This document shows positions 33,245 to 42,358 of a stretch of 64,000 nt of DNA, piece by piece. Under the pieces are notes generated by a model that ran no database searches, was not told the DNA's origin, and worked only from the letters and a program-made list of their open reading frames with translations. Made by a program: the position numbers and the translations under genes. The DNA lies in assembly GCA_963650165.1 (NCBI GenBank), contig CAVJKX010000008.1, forward strand, positions 19,872-83,871, given 5' to 3'. Numbering within the stretch: position 1 is the stretch's first letter; each line of letters begins with the position of its first letter. The stretch comes from F23-B02 sp963650165 (GTDB lineage Bacteria; Bacillota; Clostridia; Oscillospirales; Oscillospiraceae).

Positions 33245-34387
33245 ATGACCATAAAAAAGCGGCTGAACAGATCAAACCTGCACATGTTCCTCATCCCGAT
33301 GCTCACGGCGGCGGCGCTGCTCATGCTCGGTGCGGGCATTGCGCTGTACATCCTTGAGACAAACTATCTGCCGAAGCTGGGGCTCAGCCTGCGCGAGATG
33401 CATCTGCTGCTCGAGCAGTACGAGGGGCCGCTGCAAAGCTTTGAGGTGTTTGTGTGGATATACGCCGGGGCCGTCGGCATGGCGCTGATACTTACCATAT
33501 TATTTACGAACGTCTACCTCACGCGCGAGCTGTTTTCGCACATATCGCGGCCGCTGGATATACTCGTCGAGGGCGTAGAGCGCATACGCTCCGGCGATCT
33601 TGAGCATCCCATAGCCTACACCGAGCCCGACGAGTTCAAGGCCGCCTGCGACGCGGTCGACATGATGGCGGCCAGACTCAAAGCCTCGCTCGAGGCAGAG
33701 CAGCGCCGCCGGCAGAGCAGCAAGGAGCTCATCGCCGGCATGAGCCACGATCTGAAAAGTCCCCTGACTTCGATACGCGCCTACACCGAAGCTCTGCTCG
33801 AGGGCGTCGCCGCCGCGCCGGAGACTCAGGAAAAATACCTCGGCACGATACACGACAAGGAGCTTGAGATGGAGCACATGGTCGCCTGCCTGCTGGAGTT
33901 TTCAAAGCTCGAGCTGAGCGAATACCCCGCAAAGACCGAGTGCCTTGAGCTCAGGCCGGAGCTTGAGAGCATAGTCTCCGACATGGCGCAGGAGGCCGAT
34001 ATCGACCTGAGCGGCGTTTCGGGCACGCAGGTGCGTGCCGACCGCGGGCAGCTGCGGCGCATCGTTGAAAACATCGTCGGCAACAGCATAAAATACTGCC
34101 CCGAACGGCCGCGGGTCGAGATATCCTCGCAGCGTCTGGGCAGCTTTGTGCGCATCAAATTCTCCGACAACGGCCCCGGCGTCCCCGCAGAGGCGCTGCC
34201 GAAGCTGTTTGACCTGTTCTACCGCACGGACCCCGCGCGCGCAAAGCCGGGTTCCGGCTCCGGGCTGGGGCTTGCTATCGTAAGGCGCTCGGTCGGGCAG
34301 ATGGGCGGGCGCGCCTTTGCCGAGAATGCCGAGGGCGGCGGACTGTGCATAGTTATCGATCTTCCGGGAGGCTGCGAAAATGGCTAA
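33245..34387 (+). CDS. Sensor histidine kinase
   Basis: 380 aa, ATG 33245. TM helices at about 15-37 and 72-91 enclose a short external loop of 34 residues, too small for a large ligand domain. A HAMP region follows (LFSHISRPLDILVEGVERIRSGDLEHP), then HisKA with the phospho-accepting H168 in GMSHDLKSPLTSIRAYTE and an HATPase domain with N-box ENIVGNSIKYCPE, G1 DNGPGVP and G2 GSGSGLGLAIV. All catalytic boxes are intact. It overlaps the regulator gene by eight bases. The small loop suggests sensing of membrane or envelope state. Confidence 0.93.
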   Translation: MTIKKRLNRSNLHMFLIPMLTAAALLMLGAGIALYILETNYLPKLGLSLREMHLLLEQYEGPLQSFEVFVWIYAGAVGMALILTILFTNVYLTRELFSHISRPLDILVEGVERIRSGDLEHPIAYTEPDEFKAACDAVDMMAARLKASLEAEQRRRQSSKELIAGMSHDLKSPLTSIRAYTEALLEGVAAAPETQEKYLGTIHDKELEMEHMVACLLEFSKLELSEYPAKTECLELRPELESIVSDMAQEADIDLSGVSGTQVRADRGQLRRIVENIVGNSIKYCPERPRVEISSQRLGSFVRIKFSDNGPGVPAEALPKLFDLFYRTDPARAKPGSGSGLGLAIVRRSVGQMGGRAFAENAEGGGLCIVIDLPGGCENG

Positions 34388-35069
34388 GATACTTATAATA
34401 GAAGACGACCGCGCGATATCCGATATAGAGCGCGACTATCTCGAGCTCTCGGGCTTTGAGACGGACACGGCCTTCGACGGCGTGGAGGGGCTCAATAAGG
34501 CTCTCGCCGGCGGGCACGATCTTATCCTGCTCGACCTCATGCTGCCGGGGCTCGACGGCTTTTCCGTCTGCAAAAAGCTGCGGGACAGGACCGACGTTCC
34601 CATACTCATGGTCACGGCGCGCACGCAGGATATCGATAAGATACGCGGCCTCGGCTTCGGCGCGGACGATTACATCGAAAAGCCCTTCTCGCCGGGCGTG
34701 CTCGTCGCGCGCGTCAAGGCGCATCTCGCGCAGTACGAGCGCTTAAAGCCCCGGCCGCAGGCAGAGAGCAGCCTCGTCGAGGCGGGGCCCTTCGTCATGG
34801 ACACCGACGCGCACAGCGCAAGCGTCGGCGGGCGCGAGCTGTGCCTCAAGAACAAGGAATTCGAGCTGCTGCTGTTTCTGCTGCGGCACCCGAACCAGGT
34901 GTTCAGCCGCGAGGATCTGTACGAGCTGATCTGGGGACTTGAGAGCATGGGCGACAACATCACCGTCGCCGTGCACATAAACCGTCTGCGCGAGAAGATC
35001 GAGGCCGACCCCTCCAGGCCCGAGTATATCCAGACCGTCTGGGGCGTGGGCTACCGTTTGAAAATTTAA
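34380..35069 (+). CDS. OmpR/PhoB-family response regulator
   Basis: 229 aa, ATG 34380 inside the end of the kinase gene. The receiver domain has the acidic pair EDD (8-10), phospho-accepting D52 in LLDLMLPGLDG, the VTAR switch Thr and the EKPFSP Lys. The C-terminal winged helix runs from KNKEFELLLFLLRHPNQVFSREDLYELIWG to the wing VWGVGYRLK. The order kinase-then-regulator with overlap ensures equal synthesis. The ABC-2 cluster 550 bases downstream is a possible target but is separated by a terminator and a repeat. Confidence 0.94.
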   Translation: MAKILIIEDDRAISDIERDYLELSGFETDTAFDGVEGLNKALAGGHDLILLDLMLPGLDGFSVCKKLRDRTDVPILMVTARTQDIDKIRGLGFGADDYIEKPFSPGVLVARVKAHLAQYERLKPRPQAESSLVEAGPFVMDTDAHSASVGGRELCLKNKEFELLLFLLRHPNQVFSREDLYELIWGLESMGDNITVAVHINRLREKIEADPSRPEYIQTVWGVGYRLKI

Positions 35070-35120
35070 ATATCCGTTTTTAATATCCGTTTAAATTTAA
35101 TTTATCGCAGGTTTAAACCG

Positions 35121-35160
35121 CCCTCCTATACTGGCATTGTTCAGTAAGGAGGGTTTTTTT
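35121..35160 (+). terminator. Intrinsic terminator after the response regulator
   Basis: CCCTCCT (35121-35127) pairs with AGGAGGG (35147-35153), helped by an inner ACTG/CAGT pairing, and is followed by seven T. Confidence 0.9.
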
Positions 35161-35606
35161 AGAGGCGCATTGAGGCACCTACGGATACGGATATCTCTGG
35201 TAGCCCGGTATCGAGACTGCGGAGGAAATAAGAACGCTGCCGCGTAACGCAAGCGTACAGTAATGGGGCGCACCCATGCCTTCCCCTTGCGGAGCTTGAG
35301 GGGAAGCCAAGGGCCTCGCCGATTTCAGTGCGCAGACAGACACTTCGAGCGGAACGGGCAAGATAAGTTCCCTGCAAAGACCGGCGCAGCTTTTTAGATA
35401 CTGCAAAAAACACAGCGCAAGCTCATGGGACGCGAGATATATTTATTTATTCCAATGTTTCGATACCGGGCACCTGCAATATGCGTATCCGTAGATGCCT
35501 CAATACGCCACTGAAAAAGCGCGAAACGTATTTATTTACACCATCGTTTCGATACCGGGCTGACGCAATAACCGTATAGGCAGGGCGTTAAAGCGCCGCT
35601 AAAAAA
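35160..35606. repeat. Composite inverted-repeat element, copy 2
   Basis: Left arm TTAGAGGCGCATTGAGGCAC with GGATACGG..GCCCGGTATCG; a shortened A block (CCTTCCCCTTGCGGAGCTTG, about 35279-35298); and two successive right arms ending near 35520 (CTCAATACGCCACTGAAAAA) and 35604 (GTTAAAGCGCCGCTAAAAA). The central AGACAGTGCAGA hairpin is absent. The right end runs into the ribosome site of the next gene. No gene was found inside. Confidence 0.8.
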
Positions 35607-35613
35607 GGAGGAT

Positions 35614-36060
35614 ATGAAAATGAAAGAACGTATTATGAAAAAGGATTTTGCAAAGGCATTCAGGCTCATTCTTGTGCTGTTTATCGTGCTGGCCGTGTTC
35701 ACGGCGGCGGCGATACCGCTGAGCCTGTCGCGGCAGATAAGCGACGCGGCCGCCTACCGGCAGCAGCTTCAGGCATCCGACACCGTGCAGAGCGATAAGC
35801 ACCACGACTCCGAGCGCGAATACAAAAGCCACATCACCCCGCTCAACGCGACAAACTACGCCATCATCGGCGGCCTCGGCGTACTGTGGGCGGTGCTTGC
35901 GCTGTTTTATTGGTTCGACGTCGTCGCATGGCTGTACAAAAGCTCCGTCACTCAGGGCATGAACCGCTCGCTCTGGCCCATCCTCGGCCTGTTCTTCAAC
36001 TTCCTCGCGGTGTTCGCGTTCATGATCGTGCGCGACCGTCCCGCGCGGCGCACAGCATAA
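35614..36060 (+). CDS. Small membrane protein preceding an ABC-2 transporter
   Basis: 148 aa, ATG 35614 with AAGGAGG directly upstream. TM helices lie near 20-40, 82-104 and 118-138. An external His/Asp/Lys-rich stretch (SDKHHDSEREYKSHI) sits between the first two. The last helix pair (LWPILGLFFNFLAVFAFMIVRD) resembles short phospholipase-D nuclease-like or interferon-induced-type membrane proteins but no family is certain. Twenty bases separate it from the ABC ATPase, so it is probably an accessory subunit of that exporter. Confidence 0.7.
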   Translation: MKMKERIMKKDFAKAFRLILVLFIVLAVFTAAAIPLSLSRQISDAAAYRQQLQASDTVQSDKHHDSEREYKSHITPLNATNYAIIGGLGVLWAVLALFYWFDVVAWLYKSSVTQGMNRSLWPILGLFFNFLAVFAFMIVRDRPARRTA

Positions 36061-36080
36061 AGCTCGGGAGGCAGACGGCA

Positions 36081-37040
36081 ATGATTCGTACAGAAGGGCT
36101 TACCAAAGTATACAAAAACGGCTTCAAGGCCGTCGACGGGCTCGATCTTCAGATCGACGAGGGCGATATCTTCGGTTTCCTCGGCCCGAACGGTGCCGGC
36201 AAAACGACGACGATCCGTATGCTCGATGGGCTTTTGCAGCCCACGAGCGGTACGGCGTTCATAAACGGCATGGACATAACCAAGCAGCCCGTGGATATCC
36301 GCCGCGTTATCGGCGTAGTTCCCGAATCGCACGGCTACTACTACTCGATGACGGCGCAGCAGTATCTTAAATACTTCGCCGCGCTGTTTGACCCGAAGTA
36401 TGACGAGACGGCGTATGTCGAGTATCTTCTGCGCCGCGTCGGTCTGTATGAAAAGAAGGACGTTGCCATCGGCCGCTTCTCGCGCGGCATGAAGCAGCGC
36501 CTGGGCGTTGCCAAAGCGCTCATAAACCGCCCCAAGGTCATATTCCTCGATGAGCCGACCCTCGGCCTCGATCCCCGCGGCCAGCACGAGATCCAGCAGC
36601 TGCTGCTCGAGGCGAACAAAACCGACGGCGTTACGGTATTCATAACCTCCCATCTTCTCAAGGATATCGAGGTGCTGTGCAGCAAGGTCTGCATAGTCAA
36701 AGACGGCAAGCTCATCGAGCAGGGCAGCATAGACCGGCTGCGCGAAAAGTTCATGCCCAACTACACCATGATGCTCAACACCAGCGATAATCTGCGCGCC
36801 GTTGCCGAGCTCATGAGCGTCGGAGAGATACTCTGCGTCAAGGTAACGGACGACAACAAGCTTCTGCTCAAGCTCCGCAGCGAATGCACCGCCGACGATA
36901 TAGCGCGGTCAAAGCACGAGATCATGACGACCATGTTCTCCGCCGGTATCGATGTCGGCGAATTCTCACGCCGGACGCTGAGCATGGAGGATATCTTCTT
37001 CCTCGCAACGGGAACGGAAAAGGAGGCGGCAGCGCAATGA
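36081..37040 (+). CDS. ABC transporter ATP-binding protein (ABC-2/drug type)
   Basis: 319 aa from ATG 36081; codons upstream in the same frame lie within the preceding gene. Walker A GPNGAGKTT, Q-loop VVPESHG, signature FSRGMKQRLGVAKAL, Walker B VIFLDEPTLGLDP, H-loop ITSHLL. The C-terminal 90 residues form the regulatory extension usual in ABC-2 exporters. The signature SRGMKQR in place of SGGQ is normal for this subclass. It overlaps the permease gene by four bases. Confidence 0.93.
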   Translation: MIRTEGLTKVYKNGFKAVDGLDLQIDEGDIFGFLGPNGAGKTTTIRMLDGLLQPTSGTAFINGMDITKQPVDIRRVIGVVPESHGYYYSMTAQQYLKYFAALFDPKYDETAYVEYLLRRVGLYEKKDVAIGRFSRGMKQRLGVAKALINRPKVIFLDEPTLGLDPRGQHEIQQLLLEANKTDGVTVFITSHLLKDIEVLCSKVCIVKDGKLIEQGSIDRLREKFMPNYTMMLNTSDNLRAVAELMSVGEILCVKVTDDNKLLLKLRSECTADDIARSKHEIMTTMFSAGIDVGEFSRRTLSMEDIFFLATGTEKEAAAQ

Positions 37041-37795
37041 ACAAGACCATCATCAAAAAGGAATTTCACGAAAGCCTCTTCGACTGCAAGGGCCTGTGGC
37101 TGATCGTGGCCTGCGCATGCGTCCTGAGCGGCCTGTGCGTTCTGGTCATCAGCATAAAAGAGGGCTCGGTGCTTGCGCAGAACGATGTTCTGCAATATGC
37201 GATGAAGGCGGCGATGTTCCTGACCGTGACCATTTCCATGGTGCTCGGCTCGGCATGCTTTGCGACCGAGCGCGAGGAAAACACGATGGAGAGCCTGCTG
37301 CTCACTCCCGTGCGCAAGCGTGACCTCGTCGTTGCAAAATATCTCGGCGTGATGCTCATCGGCGTTGCGCTTTACATTGTGTGCATCCCCTACCTCGCCG
37401 CCATCGGCCTGGGCTCGGGTCTTACATGGCGCGCCATCGCCATGACTTTCTTCGGCGGACTTCTGCTGCTGACGGCGTTCACCGCGCTGTCGGTCGTGTT
37501 CTCCATCAAAATGAAGAGCTCGAGAGCCGCTATCCTGACCTCCATCCTCGGCATGACCGTTCTGACCGTTCCGGCGCTCATCAAGGGGCTTTTCAAGCTC
37601 TCGCCGCTCGGCCTTACGATACTCAAGGTCGACCCGATCGCCTGCTGCTTTGATATGATGGACGCGGTTCTGGTCGAAAAGCAGCCGTTTTTCAGTCAGT
37701 GGGGCTACATTCTGCCGCTCGTCGGCTTTGCCGTTATAACGATCGCGCTCATGCTCTGTTGCGGCAGAAGCATCGCGCTCAAGGGAGAAAAGTAA
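37037..37795 (+). CDS. ABC-2 type permease
   Basis: 252 aa, ATG 37037 overlapping the ATPase stop. Six TM helices and the conserved coupling segment ATEREENTMESLLLTPVRKRDLVVAKYLGV, typical of NatB/ABC-2 membrane subunits. A single gene implies a homodimer. Export of drug, peptide, lipid or sodium has been shown for relatives; the cargo here is unknown. One base separates it from the following ectodomain gene. Confidence 0.9.
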   Translation: MNKTIIKKEFHESLFDCKGLWLIVACACVLSGLCVLVISIKEGSVLAQNDVLQYAMKAAMFLTVTISMVLGSACFATEREENTMESLLLTPVRKRDLVVAKYLGVMLIGVALYIVCIPYLAAIGLGSGLTWRAIAMTFFGGLLLLTAFTALSVVFSIKMKSSRAAILTSILGMTVLTVPALIKGLFKLSPLGLTILKVDPIACCFDMMDAVLVEKQPFFSQWGYILPLVGFAVITIALMLCCGRSIALKGEK

Positions 37796-37796
37796 A

Positions 37797-38324
37797 ATGA
37801 AAAAATTTCTTTGTCTGACCGCCATACTTCTTCTGCTGCTGAGCTGCGCATTCCCCGTCCTTGCCGCCGGCACAGAGCCCATCAGCGTCGAGATAATCTC
37901 GCCCGAAAGCATAAGCGCAACCCCCGTGCACCACGACAACATCGTCATCCGCGTTACCAATAACAGCGACAAAGCCTGCAACGATTTGCACTGCTTCCTG
38001 ACGGTGCTCGACGTCGGCAGGACACAGACGCTCCCCGTCGACGAGTTCGGCTCGGACGCCTTCCAATCACGCATCATCGAAAGCCTTGAGCCGGGGCAGA
38101 GCGTGGATATAACCATCCCCGTGCGCATCATGTATGTCGGCGATTTCCGCTTCACCGCAACCGTTGCCGACTGCGAGTCGAATCAGCTTTACACCTGCCC
38201 GGCGATAAACGTCAGCATGCTCGCCGTCAGCACGATGAATAAGTTCCTCGTCATAGGCGCGGCAGCCGGAGTCCCCATTCTGCTGGCCGTCGCCGCGTTC
38301 ATCCTGACACGCGCGCAAAAGTAA
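37797..38324 (+). CDS. Membrane-anchored Ig/NEW3-like ectodomain protein
   Basis: 175 aa, ATG 37797, one base after the permease stop. A signal peptide covers about 1-23 (LLLLLSCAFPVLAAG). A single beta-sandwich domain follows (VRVTNNSDKACNDLHCFLTVLDVG; ESLEPGQSVDITIPVRIMYVGDFRFTATV), matching the general look of CARDB/NEW3 domains that accompany ABC-2 exporters. A C-terminal TM helix lies at about 150-171. It probably acts as an external partner of the transporter. Confidence 0.75.
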   Translation: MKKFLCLTAILLLLLSCAFPVLAAGTEPISVEIISPESISATPVHHDNIVIRVTNNSDKACNDLHCFLTVLDVGRTQTLPVDEFGSDAFQSRIIESLEPGQSVDITIPVRIMYVGDFRFTATVADCESNQLYTCPAINVSMLAVSTMNKFLVIGAAAGVPILLAVAAFILTRAQK

Positions 38325-38375
38325 GTCGCGCACAAACGGGACCCGTCAGCACTTTTGGAAATTTCAAAAAAGGTA

Positions 38376-38404
38376 TTGACAAAAGTTTTGCGATTGTGTA
38401 TTTT
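38376..38404 (+). promoter_or_regulatory. Promoter of the family-2 glycosyltransferase
   Basis: Perfect -35 TTGACA (38376-38381), 17-base spacer, -10 TATTTT (38399-38404). It leaves a leader of about 80 bases containing a GCCGCTTCGGCGGC hairpin. Confidence 0.75.
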
Positions 38405-38488
38405 AAGTGTATTAGGACACACCACACAGTTAAGAAAATTAACGTGCCGCTTCGGCGGCGGAGCCATCAAAGAATTTGAGGTGATCGT

Positions 38489-39724
38489 ATGAGCACTGTC
38501 GAAAAGATCAATTTCGTCATTATGTGCGTGTTTTTCCTGTGCTACTCGTATCAGTTTATTTACATCCCCATCGGACTTCTGATGCACAGGCGCGGCTCGC
38601 ACCTGGAAAGCCGCGGCAAGCGCGTTGCGGTACTCATCGCCGCACGCAACGAGCAGGCCGTTATCGGTCAGCTCATTGACAGCATCCGCGCGCAGAACTA
38701 TCCGCAGCAGCTTATCGACATCATCGTCGGCGCGGACAACTGCACCGACGACACCGCCGGGATCGCACGCAGCCGCGGCGCAAGGGTGTTCGAGCGGCAG
38801 GATACTGAGCATGTCGGCAAGGGCTATGTCCTCAATTTCCTGCTGTACAGGCTCAAGGAGCTCGGCCTGAGCTACGATGCGTACATCGTCATCGACGCGG
38901 ACAACATCCTCGATCCCAACTACATCGCCTCGATGTGCGGCTGCATGGAGCGCGGCTATGATATCATCACCTGCTACCGCAACTCGAAAAACTACGGCGA
39001 CAACTGGATCTCCGCCGGGATCGGCCTGTGGTTCCTGCGCGAGTCGCGCTATCTCAACGGTGCGCGCGCCGCGGTCGGCAGCAGCTGCGCGGTCTCGGGC
39101 ACGGGCTTTCTGTTCACGCGCGAGATACTCGAGCGCTGCGGCGGCTGGCACTTCTTCCTGCTGACCGAGGACATCGAGTTCACCATCGACAACGTGACCG
39201 ACGGCGTGAAGATCGGCTACTGCCCGGACGCGGTCGTCTATGACGAGCAGCCCGTGACATTTTCGCAGTCGTGGCGGCAGCGCATGCGCTGGTCGCGCGG
39301 CTATATGCAGGTGTTTGCACGCTACGGCGGACGCCTCATGCGCGGCATGCTGCACGGCAGCTTCTCGTGCTACGACATGGCAATGTCCATCATGCCGGCG
39401 GCAGTCCTCACTGGGCTGAGCATCGTCGTGAATGTCGGTGCCGCGGTCATGAACCTCCTCGGCGGCGGCGACTGGGCGACTCTCGGCATATCGGTCGGGC
39501 AAACGCTCGTGAGCCTGTATATGACGCTGTTCGTCATCGGCGCGATCACGACGCTCAGCGAGTGGAAGAATATCCGCTGCACTCCGGCCAAGAAGCTGCT
39601 TTACGCGCTCACCTTCCCGCTGTTCATGCTGACCTTCGTGCCCATCTGCATCGCGGCAATATTCAAGGACCCCGGCTGGAAGCCCATCGTCCACACCCGC
39701 AGCCTCGACTCCGTCCCCTCGTGA
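38489..39724 (+). CDS. Membrane-bound family-2 glycosyltransferase
   Basis: 411 aa, ATG 38489 with GAGGTGATC upstream. One N-terminal TM helix (about 8-30), then a GT-A domain: VLIAARNEQAVIGQL, IIVGADNCTDDTAG, the metal-binding DAD in YIVIDADNILDPNY, acceptor loop SGTGFLFTREIL, base region LTEDIEF, and QRMRWSRGY, the QxxRW of processive synthases. Three or four C-terminal TM helices (about 300-390) suggest coupled synthesis and export, like PgaC or hyaluronan and cellulose synthases. The polymer is unknown. The stop TGA is followed directly by repeat copy 3. Confidence 0.92.
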   Translation: MSTVEKINFVIMCVFFLCYSYQFIYIPIGLLMHRRGSHLESRGKRVAVLIAARNEQAVIGQLIDSIRAQNYPQQLIDIIVGADNCTDDTAGIARSRGARVFERQDTEHVGKGYVLNFLLYRLKELGLSYDAYIVIDADNILDPNYIASMCGCMERGYDIITCYRNSKNYGDNWISAGIGLWFLRESRYLNGARAAVGSSCAVSGTGFLFTREILERCGGWHFFLLTEDIEFTIDNVTDGVKIGYCPDAVVYDEQPVTFSQSWRQRMRWSRGYMQVFARYGGRLMRGMLHGSFSCYDMAMSIMPAAVLTGLSIVVNVGAAVMNLLGGGDWATLGISVGQTLVSLYMTLFVIGAITTLSEWKNIRCTPAKKLLYALTFPLFMLTFVPICIAAIFKDPGWKPIVHTRSLDSVPS

Positions 39725-40088
39725 TTTCAGTGGCGCATTGAGGCTGCACCTATACGGAAACTGCGGGTGCCCGGTATCGTTACAATGGCATAAGCAAAAA
39801 CGTTTCGCGCCCCATTAGTGCGCAATAATGTTTCGCACCCTTGGCTTCCCCTTCGAGGGGAAGCTGTCACCGAAGGTGACTGAAGAGGTGTAATCAAATC
39901 CTTTGCCGTCAGGCAAACACAAATTTTCTGTAAGGAACTTATTTTGCCCGTTCCACCTGCCACGGTTTCCTGCGCGGCTTCCGGTCGGGCTGACGCAAAC
40001 AGCGTATCGGTACGGTGTGAAAACGCCTCTGAAAAAGCCTTCCCCTTGCGGAGCCTGAGGGGAAGGCTTTTTCAGAGGCGTTTTCAAG
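39722..40088. repeat. Composite inverted-repeat element, copy 3
   Basis: It begins right at the glycosyltransferase stop (TGATTTCAGTGGCGCATTGA). Contents: left arm with GCCCGGTATCG; A block (GGCTTCCCCTTCGAGGGG, about 39842, with a TCACCGAAGGTGA hairpin); right arm (GCTGACGCAAACAGCGTATCG, about 39990) ending in GCCTCTGAAAAA. A second long hairpin, GAAAAAGCCTTCCCCTTGCG against its complement, ends near 40078. No coding potential. Confidence 0.82.
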
Positions 40089-40104
40089 CGCTTTTCGGGC
40101 ATAG

Positions 40105-40139
40105 AAAAAGTCCGCCGTAATTATTACGGCGGACTTTTT
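40105..40139 (-). terminator. Terminator of tRNA-Ala
   Basis: A 12-base perfect stem (40109-40120 with 40124-40135; GTCCGCCGTAA) with a 3-base loop, followed on the minus strand by five T. It starts directly at the tRNA 3' end. Confidence 0.9.
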
Positions 40140-40214
40140 GGTGGACCCGAAGGGATTCGAACCCTCGACCTCTCGGATGCGAACCGAACGCGCTCCCAGC
40201 TGCGCTACGGGCCC
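40139..40214 (-). tRNA. tRNA-Ala (anticodon CGC)
   Basis: The complementary strand gives a 76-base cloverleaf with encoded CCA. The acceptor GGGCCCG/CGGGTCC includes the G3-U70 wobble that identifies alanine tRNAs. The anticodon loop TTCGCAT gives CGC (codon GCG). The T-arm is GAGGGTTCGAATCCCTT. Confidence 0.95.
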
Positions 40215-40233
40215 AAGTGCTATCAGCTTTAGT

Positions 40234-40261
40234 ATTATAACACACTTTTCAGAAAAGTAAA
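40234..40261 (-). promoter_or_regulatory. Promoter of tRNA-Ala
   Basis: Minus-strand -10 TATAAT (40239-40234) and a weaker -35 TTTACT (40261-40256), spacer 16. It is back to back with the SRP RNA promoter. Confidence 0.6.
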
Positions 40262-40272
40262 GAAAATATTTG

Positions 40273-40301
40273 TTGATTATATCGATTATTTGAGTTATAA
40301 T
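40273..40301 (+). promoter_or_regulatory. Promoter of the SRP RNA and dnaX
   Basis: -35 TTGATT (40273-40278) and perfect -10 TATAAT (40296-40301) with a 17-base spacer, placing the start at the first base of the SRP RNA terminal helix. Confidence 0.85.
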
Positions 40302-40307
40302 ACGCTT

Positions 40308-40606
40308 GCGGCTTTTGACAAGGCTGCACTAGTTGGGGAGCCAGCGGTGCCCTGTAACCTGCAATCCGCTACAGCAGGAATGAATTCCCAACATAGGATC
40401 TGTCATGTGTCGTCTGACCCCGGTAAGCAGCGTTGACGAGCCGGTCTCGCGCAACGGAAACCCGTGAACCATGTCAGGCGGGGAACCGAGCAGCATTAAG
40501 CGGTGTTTTTCGTGTGCCGCGAGGGTGCCGGTTCTGAGCCGGCTGCCGGCGTAACGGGCATATGTCAGTTTTCAAAGTTGGGTGTGCAGTCTTGTCAAGG
40601 GCCGCA
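40308..40606 (+). ncRNA. ffs: Signal recognition particle RNA, large bacterial type
   Basis: About 300 bases. The 5' end (GCGGCTTTTGACAAGGCTGC) pairs with the 3' end (GTGTGCAG, CTTGTCAA, GCCGC at 40583-40605) in the long terminal helix. The SRP54-binding hairpin is intact: ATGTCAGG, a CGG-GGAA-CCG GNRA-type loop, then AGCAGCATTAAG. Strings such as CCTGCAATCCGCT and GTGCCGCGAGGGTGCC match the Alu-domain form of the Bacillus scRNA. It scaffolds Ffh for targeting nascent membrane and secreted proteins. Only 24 bases separate it from the dnaX start and no terminator lies between. Confidence 0.93.
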
Positions 40607-40630
40607 TTCTATTTATTGCAGGTAACGATC

Positions 40631-42337
40631 ATGTATCAGGCTTTATATCGAAAATGGCGTCCGAAGACCTTTGACGAGGTCGTCGGGCAAAAGCACATTA
40701 CGGAAACGCTGAAAAATCAGATAGTCACGGGGCGCACCTCGCACGCGTATCTGTTCATCGGAACGCGCGGCACGGGCAAGACCACCTGCGCGAAGATCCT
40801 CGCCAAGGCGCTCAACTGCGAGCACCCGGAAAACGGCAATCCCTGCGGCAAATGCCCCGCCTGCCTCGGCATAGAGGACGGCAGCGTAATGGATGTCGTG
40901 GAGATCGACGCCGCGTCAAACAACGGCGTGGACAACGTCCGCCAGCTGCGCGAGGAGGCGGTATTCTCACCCGTCTCGGTCAAAAAGCGCGTGTACATCA
41001 TCGACGAGGTGCACATGCTCTCGACCGCGGCGTTCAACGCGCTGCTGAAGATCCTCGAGGAGCCGCCGGAGCATCTGGTGTTCATCCTTGCGACGACGGA
41101 GCTCAACAAGGTACCGGCGACGATACTCTCGCGCTGCCAGCGGCACAGCTTCAAGCGCCTTGACGCGCAGCTGATCGCAGGGCACCTCGAGCATGTCGCG
41201 CAGTGCGAGGGCTTAAAGCTCGATCGCAGCGCAGCCGAGCTCATCGCGGGGCTTGCCGAGGGCGGCATGCGCGACGCTCTGTCGCTGCTCGACCAGTGCT
41301 CGGGCGAGAGCGATATCGACACGGACGCGGTGTATTCGGCGATGGGGCTGACCGGCAACAGGCGCACGGCGCAGCTGCTCGACTTCACCGTCAGGCGCAG
41401 CACCGACGAGGCGCTGAGACTGTTTGACAGTCTCTGGCGCGACGGTAAGGACCCCGCGACGCTGCTGTATGAGCTCAACACGCTCCTGCGCGACTGTCTC
41501 ATGCTTTCGGTCGCGCCGAAGGCCGGTGCGGATCTCATATCCGGCCGCTTCAGCCGCGACATTCTGAATGTTTTTTGCAGAAAGCTCACCGGCGCGGAGC
41601 TGATAAACCGCATAAACACCGTCTCGGACAGTCTGCTGAAGATCCGCGACTCGAAAAGCGCAAAGCTCACGGCGGAGCTGTGCATAATATCTCTGTGCGA
41701 CCCGCGCCTGAGCGAGGGGATAGACGGGCTGCGCGCAAGGGTATCGCGCATCGAGGAGGACCTGAAGCATGCGCCCGTGCGGGAGCCCGCGGCGGAGGAC
41801 GATGACGGCGAGGCGGAGGAGGAGTTTCACTCCACGCTCGACGAGGCGCCCTTTGAGCTTGACGAACCGCCGCAGCCGCGGCCGCAGTACGAGCCCGATC
41901 CGGCAGACGAGCTTGACCCGGCGGCCTTCGCCGAGTATCAGCCCGAGGACGATCTGCTCGACAAGGCGTCTCCCGTGGAGCTCAACCCCGACGCTCCGGC
42001 AAGCGCCGCAGATGCGCCGCAGGACAATGCCGCGCTGTGGACGGCGATAGTCGAGAGAGCCGAGGACACGCTGCCGCGCGGCGTGATCCCGATACTTTCA
42101 AACCCCGCGCAGACGCGCTGCACCGTGAGCTATGATACGCTCGCGCTCGAGGTGCTGCCCGGCTTTTTCTTCAACGCGGTGAACAACCAGGCGGTGCTCA
42201 TGCGCCTGCGCGAGGCGGCGGCCGCCGTCACGGGACGCAGCCTGAAGCTCACGATAGCCGAGCTGCACGAGGATAACAGCAAACCCAGAAGAGACATCGA
42301 AGAACTGAAAAAATTCAAGGAAACTCGTTTCGTATAA
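40631..42337 (+). CDS. dnaX: DNA polymerase III subunits gamma/tau
   Basis: 568 aa. ATG 40631 (MYQALYRKWRPKTFDEVVGQ) is the conserved DnaX start; an open frame reaching 40562 crosses the SRP RNA and is rejected. AAA+ clamp-loader domain with Walker A GTRGTGKTT (44-52), zinc Cys C63, C72, C75 and C78, Walker B YIIDEVHML and SRC motif ILSRCQRH. Domain III follows, then an acidic, Pro-rich linker (about 375-460) and a tau-like C-terminal domain. It loads the beta clamp at the replication fork. Confidence 0.96.
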   Translation: MYQALYRKWRPKTFDEVVGQKHITETLKNQIVTGRTSHAYLFIGTRGTGKTTCAKILAKALNCEHPENGNPCGKCPACLGIEDGSVMDVVEIDAASNNGVDNVRQLREEAVFSPVSVKKRVYIIDEVHMLSTAAFNALLKILEEPPEHLVFILATTELNKVPATILSRCQRHSFKRLDAQLIAGHLEHVAQCEGLKLDRSAAELIAGLAEGGMRDALSLLDQCSGESDIDTDAVYSAMGLTGNRRTAQLLDFTVRRSTDEALRLFDSLWRDGKDPATLLYELNTLLRDCLMLSVAPKAGADLISGRFSRDILNVFCRKLTGAELINRINTVSDSLLKIRDSKSAKLTAELCIISLCDPRLSEGIDGLRARVSRIEEDLKHAPVREPAAEDDDGEAEEEFHSTLDEAPFELDEPPQPRPQYEPDPADELDPAAFAEYQPEDDLLDKASPVELNPDAPASAADAPQDNAALWTAIVERAEDTLPRGVIPILSNPAQTRCTVSYDTLALEVLPGFFFNAVNNQAVLMRLREAAAAVTGRSLKLTIAELHEDNSKPRRDIEELKKFKETRFV

Positions 42338-42358
42338 TTATTTAGGAGGAATTTTAAT

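Noticed and set aside
40562..40630. Upstream extension of dnaX to an ATG at 40562
   Set aside because: The extension lies on the 3' strand of the SRP RNA helix, and the conserved DnaX N-terminus starts at 40631.
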